Below are positions 45,172 to 52,690 of a DNA stretch of 64,000 nt, piece by piece. A model generated the notes under the pieces. That model had not been told where the DNA came from and searched no databases. It worked only from the letters and a program-made list of their open reading frames with translations. How positions within the stretch are numbered: position 1 is the stretch's first letter; each line of letters begins with the position of its first letter. This DNA is from Thioalkalivibrio sp. K90mix (GTDB taxonomy: Bacteria > Pseudomonadota > Gammaproteobacteria > Ectothiorhodospirales > Ectothiorhodospiraceae). The stretch spans positions 985,501 to 1,049,500 of the forward strand of contig NC_013889.1 of assembly GCF_000025545.1 (NCBI RefSeq), in the 5' to 3' direction. Both the position numbers and the translations under genes were made by a program.

Positions 45172-45216
45172 GGACAAAGACGACAAAGTGTCCGCCTTGG
45201 CCGACAAAGCGGACAC
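45172..45216. promoter_or_regulatory. Shared activator-binding region between divergent operons
   Basis: It contains GTGTCCGC (45188-45195) and GCGGACAC (45209-45216) as perfect 8-bp inverted arms, three copies of GACAAAG (45173, 45182, 45203), and the 12-mer GACAAAGTGTCC also found at 40127-40138. It lies ~140-190 bp from the leftward and ~75-120 bp from the rightward sigma-54 promoter, typical enhancer distances. Confidence 0.7.
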
Positions 45217-45291
45217 ATCGTCCGGTCCGGGTGATTGGTCAATTTGGCGCGTTCAGGCGGAAATCGCTTCATGGAGCCGTTTTTCGGCGGT

Positions 45292-45307
45292 TGGCACAGC
45301 TTCTGCA
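45292..45307 (+). promoter_or_regulatory. Sigma-54 promoter of the OsmC-flavoenzyme-rubredoxin operon
   Basis: TGGCACAGCTTCTGCA matches the -24/-12 consensus with exact spacing and shares CTTCTGCA with the cyanate promoter. The predicted start (~45319) leaves a ~70-base leader before ATG 45389. Confidence 0.82.
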
Positions 45308-45388
45308 CTGTGCTGGTCGACCCGGCGTAATCCGGGACGGTCACCCAGCCGGTGGCCTTAACCGCCAACCATCGAGAGGAGCTACACC

Positions 45389-45937
45389 ATGTCCACTGCC
45401 GAAGCCACCACCACCCTGTCCATGAACGCGCTGGAGCCGATCGACCAGAACGGTCTCAACGATCTGGCCGCCAAGGGCAAGGCCAACCCGGAGAGCATCG
45501 TCACCCTGAAGGCCACCACGGTCTGCGAGGGCAAGTTCCGCAACCTGACCTATGTGCGCGACCTGGATGCGCATGTGATCGACGAGCCGCCGCACCTGCT
45601 GGGCGACGACACCGCCCCCAACCCCTCCGAGGCCGTGCTGGCCAGCCTGGGCGCCTGCCTGTCGGTCGGCATGCACGCCAATGCCATTGACCGCGGCATC
45701 ACGCTGACCAAGCTGGAGCTGACACTGGAGGGCGACATCAACGTGACCGCCGTCTGGGGTGTGGGCGACACCGACGTCAACAAGCGCCTCGGCTTCACCG
45801 ATATCCGCGTGAAGGCCCACCTGGAGGGCGATGCCAGCGAGGAACAACTGAAAGAGCTGGTGGCCCATGCCGACTTCTGGTCGCCCGTGGCCAACACCAT
45901 GCGCAACCCGGTTGGTGTCAGCGTCGAGCTGGCCTGA
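45389..45937 (+). CDS. OsmC-family protein
   Basis: 182 residues, preceded by GAGAGGAG. The OsmC/Ohr fold is indicated by the two cysteines at the family positions (Cys 46 in TTVCEGKF and Cys 90 in ASLGACLSVGMH), NPSEAVLASLG and the NTMRNPVGVSVEL end. OsmC and Ohr reduce organic hydroperoxides with dithiols; several subfamilies have other, unknown substrates. Being first in this sigma-54 operon, it may handle a reactive sulfur or peroxide product of the flavoenzyme that follows. Confidence 0.87.
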   Translation: MSTAEATTTLSMNALEPIDQNGLNDLAAKGKANPESIVTLKATTVCEGKFRNLTYVRDLDAHVIDEPPHLLGDDTAPNPSEAVLASLGACLSVGMHANAIDRGITLTKLELTLEGDINVTAVWGVGDTDVNKRLGFTDIRVKAHLEGDASEEQLKELVAHADFWSPVANTMRNPVGVSVELA

Positions 45938-45970
45938 ACCACCTGCCATCCCGAACGGGAGAGAGAACCC

Positions 45971-47110
45971 ATGTTGCAAACCCGTACTGACGAACAGACG
46001 GGGGTGTCGCCGGCCGCAGGGCCGGCGGACGCCGATGCCCCATTGAAGGCGCTGGTGGAACGCGAACTCGCGCCGCTAACCGCCCGCATCGATCGCGAGG
46101 GCGTCTACCCCGAGAATTTCCTGCGCGAGGCGGGTCGCCTCGGCGCATTCAATCGCCACCTGGCCAGCCAGAATGCGACCGGTACTACCGACCTTGCCGG
46201 CGCGATCCGGGCGACCGAGGTGATCTCGGCCGAGTGCATGACCACAGGCTTTGTGGCCTGGTGCCAGAACGCCTGCGCCTGGTACGCGGAGAACAGCGAC
46301 TCCGAGGTGCTCAAGCGCGAGGCCCTGCCGAAGCTCGCCAATGCCGAGGCGCTGGGCGCGACCGCTCTGTCGAATCCGATGAAGTGGTTCGCCAACATTG
46401 AGGAGTTGAAGCTGAATGCCGAGCGCGTCGATGGCGGCTATCGGGTCTCCGGCGCGCTGCCCTGGGTGTCCAACCTGGGCGAGGACCATTATTTCGGCGC
46501 GATCTTCCGCACCACCGATGCCAACCCGCGTCCGTTGATGGCGCTGATCAACTGTGCCGATCCCGGTTTCAGCCTGACGGCCTGCCCGGAGTTCACCGCG
46601 CTGGAGGGCTCACGCACCTTCGGTTGCCACTTCGACCGGGTGTTCGTGCCGGATGCCCATATCCTTGCGGACCCGCTGCCGGAGTACATCCGCCGCATTC
46701 GCCCCGGTTTCGTGCTGCTGCAGATGGGCATGGGACTGGGCCTGATTGATGGCTGTATCGAGACCATGCGCGAGTCCAACGAGACCCTCGCGCACGTGAA
46801 TGGCTATCTGGATGACCAGGTCGGCGAGCTGGAAGAGGCCCTGGCGGATGCCCGCAGCGCCTGTTACGCGCTGGCGGAGACCCCGTTCGATGACTCCGAG
46901 CGCTTCTTTGCCGATGTACTGCAGATGCGCCTGACCGGCTCCGAGCTGTCCCTGCGGGCCTCGCAGTCGGCCCTGCTGCACTGCGGCGCGCGGGGCTACA
47001 AGGCGGACGCCGCGGCCCAGCGCAAGCTGCGCGAATCGTACTTCGTCGCCATTGTGACGCCCGCGATCAAGCACCTGCGCAAGGAGCTTGCGCGGATCCA
47101 CGCCCACTGA
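45971..47110 (+). CDS. Acyl-CoA-dehydrogenase-fold flavoprotein
   Basis: 379 residues. The full ACAD fold is present: N-terminal helices (LAPLTARIDREGVYPENFLR), the middle beta domain (GATALSNPMKWFANIEELKL, GGYRVSGALPWVSNLG) and C-terminal helices (LLHCGARGYKADAAAQRKLR). I cannot see the usual catalytic Glu context of true acyl-CoA dehydrogenases. With a rubredoxin reductase nearby and an ABC importer divergent, a DszC/SfnB-like flavin monooxygenase role on a sulfur or nitrogen compound is possible. That is inference only. Confidence 0.85.
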   Translation: MLQTRTDEQTGVSPAAGPADADAPLKALVERELAPLTARIDREGVYPENFLREAGRLGAFNRHLASQNATGTTDLAGAIRATEVISAECMTTGFVAWCQNACAWYAENSDSEVLKREALPKLANAEALGATALSNPMKWFANIEELKLNAERVDGGYRVSGALPWVSNLGEDHYFGAIFRTTDANPRPLMALINCADPGFSLTACPEFTALEGSRTFGCHFDRVFVPDAHILADPLPEYIRRIRPGFVLLQMGMGLGLIDGCIETMRESNETLAHVNGYLDDQVGELEEALADARSACYALAETPFDDSERFFADVLQMRLTGSELSLRASQSALLHCGARGYKADAAAQRKLRESYFVAIVTPAIKHLRKELARIHAH

Positions 47111-47178
47111 ACCGGTGCCCATCGAACCTGCGCGGCCCCGGTGAGGCCGGGACCGCGCCCCGAACGCAAGGAATCCCC

Positions 47179-47559
47179 ATGTTGGAAACCACCACCCGAC
47201 TGGACCCCGAGACCGCCGTGGAACGACTGAAGCAGGCGATCGAAGCCCAGGGCCTGAAACTGGTCTCGCACATCAACGGCCAGGCCAATGCGGCAAAGAT
47301 CGGGGTCGAGGTCCCTACCGACCAGATCCTCGAGGTCTTTCACCCGAGCTACGCGGTGCGCGTATGGCAAGCCTGCAAGCACGCCGGAATCGATATCCCG
47401 CTGCGCATCCATGTATCGGGTGAGGGCGGTGTTCTGTGCATCCGCACGCGCTCGGCGCGGGAGGTATTCAAGCCCTGGGCGAGCCCTGAGCTCGACGCCA
47501 TTGGGGCGGAGCTGGATCCGAAGCTGCAGGCGATTCTGGACACCCTGGAGGCCGCGTGA
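47179..47559 (+). CDS. DUF302-domain protein
   Basis: 126 residues. The pattern fits DUF302: a helix and strand [20 protein letters not shown], then [20 protein letters not shown] and [23 protein letters not shown]302 proteins are small alpha/beta proteins of unknown biochemical role, often near sulfur or redox genes. It follows the flavoenzyme by 68 bp (with a GC hairpin between) and its TGA overlaps the rubredoxin reductase start. Confidence 0.82.
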   Translation: MLETTTRLDPETAVERLKQAIEAQGLKLVSHINGQANAAKIGVEVPTDQILEVFHPSYAVRVWQACKHAGIDIPLRIHVSGEGGVLCIRTRSAREVFKPWASPELDAIGAELDPKLQAILDTLEAA

Positions 47560-48989
47560 TGACCACCGAAACCGACGACTACAAACGCTATATCTGCAAG
47601 GTCTGCGGCTACATCTACGACGAGGCGAAGGGTGACCCCGACTCCGGCCTCGCGCCGGGCACCCGCTTCGAGGACATTCCCGACGACTGGTACTGCCCGG
47701 ACTGTAACGTGACCAAGGCGGATTTCAGCCCCTTCGAGCCCCGGGCCGAGTCCACCGATGCCGTCTCCGCCGCAAGCGCCTGGAGTGGCCCGCGCGGCGA
47801 CGACCCCGACGCGGTCGTGATCGTGGGTGCCGGCATGGCCGGTTGGGCCCTGGCCGAGCGCCTGCGGGAACTGGACCCGCGCCGCACCATCCGCATGATT
47901 ACCGCGGACAGTGGCGACTATTACACCAAGCCGCGGCTGTCGAACGCGTTTGGCCGCGAGACCGCGCTCGACGAACTGGTCGAAGAGGGTGGGCAGCAGC
48001 GCGCGGGGCGTCTGGGTGTGGAGCTGATGCCATTTCTGCGCGTGCTGGGTATCGATCGCGACCGGCAGCGCGTGATCACGGCGCGCGGGGGCATACCCTA
48101 TGGCCAGCTGGTGCTGGCCACCGGTGCCCGGCCGCGCCACATCGATTTTCCGGGGGATGCGGCGGCCCCGCTGTCCGTGAATACCCTGGATGACTACTGT
48201 CTGCTGCGCGAGGCACTGGAAGCGCCGGGAAAGAGCCCGGCCGAGACACCCGTGGCCATCATTGGGGCGGGTCTGGTGGGCTGCGAGCTGGCCGATGACC
48301 TGGCCAGGGGAGGTTTCCCGGTCGCACTGATCGAGTGTGCCGAACAGCCTCTCGCGGGACTGTTGCCGTCGCCCATGAGCCGCGACCTCGCCGCCGCGCT
48401 GGAGAACAGGGGTGTCGATTTGCGTCTGGACGCGAATATCGCCCGCCTGAACAAGGGGGAGTCGGGGACGACCATCGAGCTGCAGGATGGCGAGCCGGTC
48501 CAGGCCGAGGTGGTCCTGTCCGCGCTGGGCTTGGAGGGCCAGAATGATATCGCTCGGGCCGCGGGTCTGGACTGCGGCCTCGGAATCCGCGTGAATGCAC
48601 AACTGGTCACCTCCGATGCGTCGATCTTTGCCCTCGGCGACGGCTGCGAGTTTGCCGGCCGGTTGCGCCCGTACGTGGAGACGCTGCGCGACCAGGCGGC
48701 GGTGCTGGCTCGAACCCTCTGTGGCGAAGTGACGGAGTACGTGCCCGGGTCCGGTACGGTCCAGATGAAGACGGCGAGTCTGCCCCTGAACGTGTGTCCA
48801 CCGCGCGACGTCACTCGGGGTACGTGGGTCGAGACCGAATCCACCCCTTCGGGTCGCCAGCTGGAGTTTCACGCCGACGGCGTGCTGGCCGGATTCGCGG
48901 TATCGGGGTCCCTGGCTCGGCGCGCGGCAGAGCTGGAGACCCGGCTGGGACAACCCGTGGGCGCCGAACGCCCGCGCATGGCCAGCTAA
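47559..48989 (+). CDS. Rubredoxin fused to rubredoxin-NAD(+) reductase
   Basis: 476 residues from ATG 47559 (overlapping the DUF302 stop; GTG 47556 is possible). Residues ~1-60 are a rubredoxin with both iron-binding pairs ([12 protein letters not shown] and [14 protein letters not shown]). From ~75 a pyridine-nucleotide-disulfide oxidoreductase follows with FAD motif [17 protein letters not shown], the NAD motif [17 protein letters not shown], and the FAD-pyrophosphate motif [12 protein letters not shown]. The fusion would pass electrons from NAD(P)H through FAD to its own rubredoxin and on to an acceptor, plausibly the flavoenzyme of the same operon. Confidence 0.92.
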   Translation: MTTETDDYKRYICKVCGYIYDEAKGDPDSGLAPGTRFEDIPDDWYCPDCNVTKADFSPFEPRAESTDAVSAASAWSGPRGDDPDAVVIVGAGMAGWALAERLRELDPRRTIRMITADSGDYYTKPRLSNAFGRETALDELVEEGGQQRAGRLGVELMPFLRVLGIDRDRQRVITARGGIPYGQLVLATGARPRHIDFPGDAAAPLSVNTLDDYCLLREALEAPGKSPAETPVAIIGAGLVGCELADDLARGGFPVALIECAEQPLAGLLPSPMSRDLAAALENRGVDLRLDANIARLNKGESGTTIELQDGEPVQAEVVLSALGLEGQNDIARAAGLDCGLGIRVNAQLVTSDASIFALGDGCEFAGRLRPYVETLRDQAAVLARTLCGEVTEYVPGSGTVQMKTASLPLNVCPPRDVTRGTWVETESTPSGRQLEFHADGVLAGFAVSGSLARRAAELETRLGQPVGAERPRMAS

Positions 48990-49121
48990 CCGGTGCGATG
49001 GCCGTTGGCGGCAAGGCCCCGACCGGCGTGGAAGAACCGAGTGCTGTGCGGGGTGTTCGTTATACTGGGGCGCTGATGCATTTACGCGATGGCCGGTCCA
49101 TCGTCGGCAGGAGAGAGCGCC

Positions 49122-49748
49122 TTGGCCAGTTTTACGATCACCTTGCATGCCCGCACCGCGGACGAGCCCGAATTTCAGCGCGTGTCCGTGACCGCGGGCG
49201 GCGACGAGGAGCTGCCGGAATATGGCCAGGTCTGGGTATGGGACATCCTCTACGCCCAGCAGCTGTTTGCCCTTGGCGAGACGCAGCCGGCTCAGGAGCT
49301 CAAGGAGACCCTGGAGCTGTGGGCGGTGAATATGTCCAGCAAGGTGTTCCAGCCGCATGGTCACATCCTGGCGAAGGGCTACCTGGACCTGTCGGAAGAC
49401 CTGAAGCTGGTCAACGGTGACGAGGAACGCCCGACCGCGGCTGACGGCGACCGCGAGATCATCGTGACCGTGACCGGTCAGGCTGGCCAGCTGCCGGATG
49501 TCGCAGTCAGCCCGGAGGCACTGGAGGCCGAGGAGCGCAAGAACCTCGTGCTGGGCCTGGGGCAGTTCTTCAACTTCGACAACCCGATGTTTGCGCGCGA
49601 GCTGCCGATCCATGTGCTCGCGATGCGCAAGTACCACGCCGATATCCACGAGCCGCACACCCGCGAGGCCCTGGACGAGGCCCCGTTCTACGCCATTCAG
49701 AAGGCGATGGAATACTTCCAGGCGGCCAACCAGGGCACGGTGCAATAG
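49122..49748 (+). CDS. Conserved protein of unknown function
   Basis: 208 residues from TTG 49122, chosen because AGGAGAG lies 8 bases before it; ATG 49089 would add 11 residues but has no ribosome site. No known family was recognised. The protein is acidic, without signal peptide or transmembrane helix. It has a strand-rich first half (SFTITLHARTADEPEFQRVS) and a helical end (LDEAPFYAIQKAMEYFQAAN). A -10-like TATACT at 49061-49066 suggests its own promoter, so it is probably not part of the sigma-54 operon. Confidence 0.78.
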   Translation: MASFTITLHARTADEPEFQRVSVTAGGDEELPEYGQVWVWDILYAQQLFALGETQPAQELKETLELWAVNMSSKVFQPHGHILAKGYLDLSEDLKLVNGDEERPTAADGDREIIVTVTGQAGQLPDVAVSPEALEAEERKNLVLGLGQFFNFDNPMFARELPIHVLAMRKYHADIHEPHTREALDEAPFYAIQKAMEYFQAANQGTVQ

Positions 49749-49774
49749 GACGTACTGACTGCTAGGGTCGGGTC

Positions 49775-50089
49775 ATGCGCACCGTTTACACCGCCGCCGA
49801 CCCGGTGATGGCCGGGTTTATCGAGAACCTCCTGCAGGAGGCTGGCATCCCCGCCTATGTCGCCCAGGCCGGGCTTTACGGCGCCGCCGGCGAGATTCCG
49901 CCGACGGAGTGCTGGGGACGGGTGATGGTGGTGCACGAGGCCCAGGCCGAGCAGGCCCGCGAGCTGATCGTGGAGTATCTGGAAGGCGAGCCCGAGCACG
50001 ACGGGAAGGAGTGGAAGTGCCCGCGCTGCGGCGAGCAGATCGAGCCGCAGTTTACCCAGTGCTGGAACTGCGGGCGCGAGCGGCGCTGA
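49775..50089 (+). CDS. DUF2007 domain and zinc-ribbon protein
   Basis: 104 residues. The first ~70 (MRTVYTAADPVMAGFIENLL, YVAQAGLYGAAGEIPP, then VMVVHEAQAEQARELIVEYL) match DUF2007, described as a putative signal-transducing domain. Residues ~80-101 form a zinc ribbon (CPRCGEQIEPQFTQCWNCG, two CxxC pairs). Function is unknown. It follows the previous gene by 26 bp and is probably co-transcribed. Confidence 0.85.
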   Translation: MRTVYTAADPVMAGFIENLLQEAGIPAYVAQAGLYGAAGEIPPTECWGRVMVVHEAQAEQARELIVEYLEGEPEHDGKEWKCPRCGEQIEPQFTQCWNCGRERR

Positions 50090-50122
50090 TTCTCCAGCCA
50101 CGGCGTGCCGCTGGGCGTCTTT

Positions 50123-50908
50123 CTAGCGAATCCCGTTCCCCGAGCCGTACTGGGCCCGTACCCGCTGGATGTAGGTTTGGGTCTCGGGGAAGGGCGGCAC
50201 GCCGCCGTGGCGCTCCACGGCGCCCGGGCCGGCGTTGTAGGCGGCCAGGGCCAGATCCAGATCCCCGTCGAAGCGTTGCAGCATCTCGGCCAGGTAGCGT
50301 GTGCCGCCATGGATATTCTGGGCCGGGTCAAAGCGGTCGGTCACACCAAGGTCGGCGGCGGTGGCCGGCATCAGCTGCATCAGGCCGTGTGCGCCCACCC
50401 GCGACACGGCCTCCGGGTCGAAGCAGGACTCGACGTGAATCACTGACTGCACCAGGGCCGGGTCGACACCGTTGTGGCCCGCGGCGTCGCGGATCAGACC
50501 GGCGAACTCGCCACCACCACTGGCCAGCGCCTGGCGGGCGCGTTCGCCGCAGCGCGCCCGAGCCGTTGGACGGCCGTAGGTGGCAATCAGGTTCATGTTG
50601 GCGTTCTGTTGGCGCTGGTTGGTGACCAGGCGCTGGCCGTCGGGGCCCTCGAACACGAAGATCTCGCTGGGCGACCAGCTACCGCCCGAAGCCGTTCCGC
50701 TCTGCCTGGCCGACGTGCCGGGACGCTGGGGCGAGGGCACGGTCTCGTAGTCGATGCCCTCGGGGCGCTGGTCCGTGATCACGCGGGCACCCGTGGCGTC
50801 GTAATAGGTGTACAGCTCGGCCTGGGCAGGTACGGCGAGGATGCCGGCGGCCAGCAGCAACGCCGGCAGTCCGCCCGCGAAACGCTTACCATGTGCACGA
50901 TTGCGCAA
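50123..50908 (-). CDS. Exported lytic transglycosylase (SLT domain)
   Basis: 261 residues with a Sec signal peptide (LLLAAGILAVPAQA). A DUF4124-like strand segment (ELYTYYDATGARVITDQRPE) is followed by a Ser/Pro-rich linker. A C-terminal goose-lysozyme-like SLT domain (~130-261) has the catalytic Glu in QSVIHVESCFDPEAVS, then AHGLMQLMPATAADLG and NIHGGTRYLAEMLQRF. It cleaves peptidoglycan with 1,6-anhydro ring formation. It is divergent from birA over 29 bp. Confidence 0.92.
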   Translation of the reverse strand: MRNRAHGKRFAGGLPALLLAAGILAVPAQAELYTYYDATGARVITDQRPEGIDYETVPSPQRPGTSARQSGTASGGSWSPSEIFVFEGPDGQRLVTNQRQQNANMNLIATYGRPTARARCGERARQALASGGGEFAGLIRDAAGHNGVDPALVQSVIHVESCFDPEAVSRVGAHGLMQLMPATAADLGVTDRFDPAQNIHGGTRYLAEMLQRFDGDLDLALAAYNAGPGAVERHGGVPPFPETQTYIQRVRAQYGSGNGIR

Positions 50909-50937
50909 CCGAATCCCCCCTTGTCGCCCACGTCCAC

Positions 50938-51774
50938 ATGAACGTTCCCCAGACGACCGATCCCATTATGGCGCCGGAAACCGCGCAACTGGAAGGGCTG
51001 CTGCGCGAGGCCCTGGCGGGAACCGCGCTGGAACCGCCGCTTACGGAGGTGCTGGAACGGGTGGATTCCACCAATGCGCGACTGCTCGAGGCCGCGCGGA
51101 TGGATGCCGGGCCCAGGGTGTGTCTGGCGCGCGCGCAGCTGGCGGGGCGGGGGCGACGAGGCCGGGCCTGGGTGGCGCCCCCGGATGCCGGCCTGGCCCT
51201 GTCGCTCTCCTGGCCGATTGCCGCCGACCAGCGGGTGCCCGCGGCCTACCCGGTCGGTGTGGGGATCGGGGTCATCCGCGCGCTGGAGGCGCTCGGTGTG
51301 GAGGGCCCGGGCCTCAAGTGGCCGAACGACGTGGTGGTGGGCACTGCGAAGCTGGGCGGTATTCTGGTCGAACAGCGGCTCCCCCGGTCGGACCGGCCCG
51401 GGCGCCTGGTGGTAGGGGTCGGGCTCAATCGCCGGGGTTCCGGCGCGCTTGGTCTGGACCGCGAGGTGACCGACCTGGAAGCCCTGTTGGATGGGCAGGG
51501 GCCCGACTGGCTGGCGCTGGCGGCCGAGGTGGCAGGGTGGCAGATGCGCCTGCATCGGGTGCTGATGGCACAGGGGCTGGCGGCGCTGGGGGACGACCTC
51601 GACCGCCTCGATGTGCTGGCCGGACGCACGATCGAAGTGCCGGATACGGGCCTGGCGGGCGTTGCCCGGGGCATTTGCCTGGATTCGGGCCGTCTGCGCG
51701 TCGAGGATGAGGCGGGCCTCCTGCATCATCTCGACGCGGGAGAAGTATCCATCCGGAGGGCCGGGCATGCCTGA
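50938..51774 (+). CDS. birA: Biotin--[acetyl-CoA carboxylase] ligase (no repressor domain)
   Basis: 278 residues from ATG 50938 (ATG 50968 is possible). It attaches biotin to the carboxyl carrier protein. Motifs are ERVDSTNARLLE, AGRGRRGRAWVAP (adenylate loop), KWPNDVVVG with the catalytic Lys, and LGGILVE, plus a C-terminal SH3-like domain. The N-terminal helix-turn-helix of E. coli BirA is absent, so it cannot repress biotin genes. The stop overlaps the coaX start by 8 bp, a frequent gammaproteobacterial pair. Confidence 0.93.
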   Translation: MNVPQTTDPIMAPETAQLEGLLREALAGTALEPPLTEVLERVDSTNARLLEAARMDAGPRVCLARAQLAGRGRRGRAWVAPPDAGLALSLSWPIAADQRVPAAYPVGVGIGVIRALEALGVEGPGLKWPNDVVVGTAKLGGILVEQRLPRSDRPGRLVVGVGLNRRGSGALGLDREVTDLEALLDGQGPDWLALAAEVAGWQMRLHRVLMAQGLAALGDDLDRLDVLAGRTIEVPDTGLAGVARGICLDSGRLRVEDEAGLLHHLDAGEVSIRRAGHA

Positions 51775-52516
51775 CTGCGCACTGATCGACATCGGCAGTA
51801 CCCGAGTCAAGTGGCAGCGCCGCGACGCGGCCGGTCATGTGCTGGACGAGGGCGCGAGCCTCGCGATCGAGGATTGCGCCCAGGCGCTAAAGGACACCGG
51901 TCTGGCGATCTGGGCCGCCCGGGTCGGCAGCCCGGAGCGCCAGGCGGCACTGGAGGCCGCGATAGGGGCGGCGGTACCCATCCACTGGGTCGGCACGCAC
52001 GGGGACGGGCGCTATGGCGTGCGCAGTGATTACGCCGAGGGCCAGCTGGGTGTGGATCGCTTTTGTGCACTGGTGGCGGCCCGGGCGGAAGGGCCGGGAC
52101 CCTGCGTACTGGTGGATGCAGGGACCGCGGTCACGGTCGATCTGCTGGATGCCGAGGGTCGGCACAGGGGCGGGTACCTGCTGCCGGGGCGACAGCTGGG
52201 CTGGGAGTCGTTGCAGGCCCGGCTGGCCGACCGTGTCACTCCGCGTGATCCGGCTGGCTGGCCTGCGACCTTCGACTCCACACCGGGGCTTGGCAGCGAA
52301 CCGGGCCTGGAACGTGGCCTGATGCTGGGCCTGTCCGGTGCGGTTGATCGTCTGATCGTCGAGGCCCGCACCCACCTGGGCAATGACACCGTCTGCTGGC
52401 TATACGGCGGGGATGCATCGTGGCTTGCCGGGCAACTCACCGAGTTCTTTACCCTGCGCGAAAACCTCGTGCTTGAGGGTCTGTGGCAGATCGCGCGTAT
52501 GGAGGAGGGCTCGTGA
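51767..52516 (+). CDS. coaX: Type III pantothenate kinase
   Basis: 249 residues from ATG 51767, behind CCGGAGGG. CoaX phosphorylates pantothenate, the first step of CoA synthesis. ASKHA motifs are visible: DIGSTRVKWQRRD (phosphate 1), YAEGQLGVDRFCALVAA (pantothenate site) and VLVDAGTAVTVDLLD (phosphate 2). It overlaps birA by 8 bp and its stop overlaps the next small gene. Confidence 0.93.
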   Translation: MPDCALIDIGSTRVKWQRRDAAGHVLDEGASLAIEDCAQALKDTGLAIWAARVGSPERQAALEAAIGAAVPIHWVGTHGDGRYGVRSDYAEGQLGVDRFCALVAARAEGPGPCVLVDAGTAVTVDLLDAEGRHRGGYLLPGRQLGWESLQARLADRVTPRDPAGWPATFDSTPGLGSEPGLERGLMLGLSGAVDRLIVEARTHLGNDTVCWLYGGDASWLAGQLTEFFTLRENLVLEGLWQIARMEEGS

Positions 52517-52689
52517 TGCGCTGGCTTGTCGCGCTGCTGCTGCTGGCGAATCTGGCCCTGTTTGGCTGGAGCTGGCAACAGGGGCACTGGAACGGAGACC
52601 CCTATGCCGATGTGCCACCACCGGAGCGGGGGACACAGACGCTCGACGAAGGCGATATGCGGATTCGCCCGCTGGACGCGGGCGACTGA
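52516..52689 (+). CDS. Small membrane protein
   Basis: 57 residues from ATG 52516, overlapping the coaX stop by one base. One transmembrane helix (MRWLVALLLLANLALFGWSW) is followed by a short hydrophilic, Asp/Pro-rich tail. No family was recognised. In related genomes a SPOR-type or single-helix protein often follows coaX, and this may be a shortened relative; no SPOR domain is visible. Translational coupling to coaX supports it being real. Confidence 0.65.
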   Translation: MRWLVALLLLANLALFGWSWQQGHWNGDPYADVPPPERGTQTLDEGDMRIRPLDAGD

Positions 52690-52690
52690 G

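Noticed and set aside
47120..47160. GC-rich inverted repeat between the ACAD-like and DUF302 genes as a terminator
   Set aside because: No T tract, and downstream genes appear to be in the same operon; more likely an mRNA hairpin.
45389..48989. Reading the second sigma-54 operon as a known sulfonate or nitrile (Nit1C) cluster
   Set aside because: No SsuD-type monooxygenase, nitrilase or radical SAM gene is present, so neither label is supported.
47349..49745. A 798-codon open frame on the minus strand
   Set aside because: Antisense to the rubredoxin reductase and neighbouring genes; no recognisable motif and shadow-type composition.
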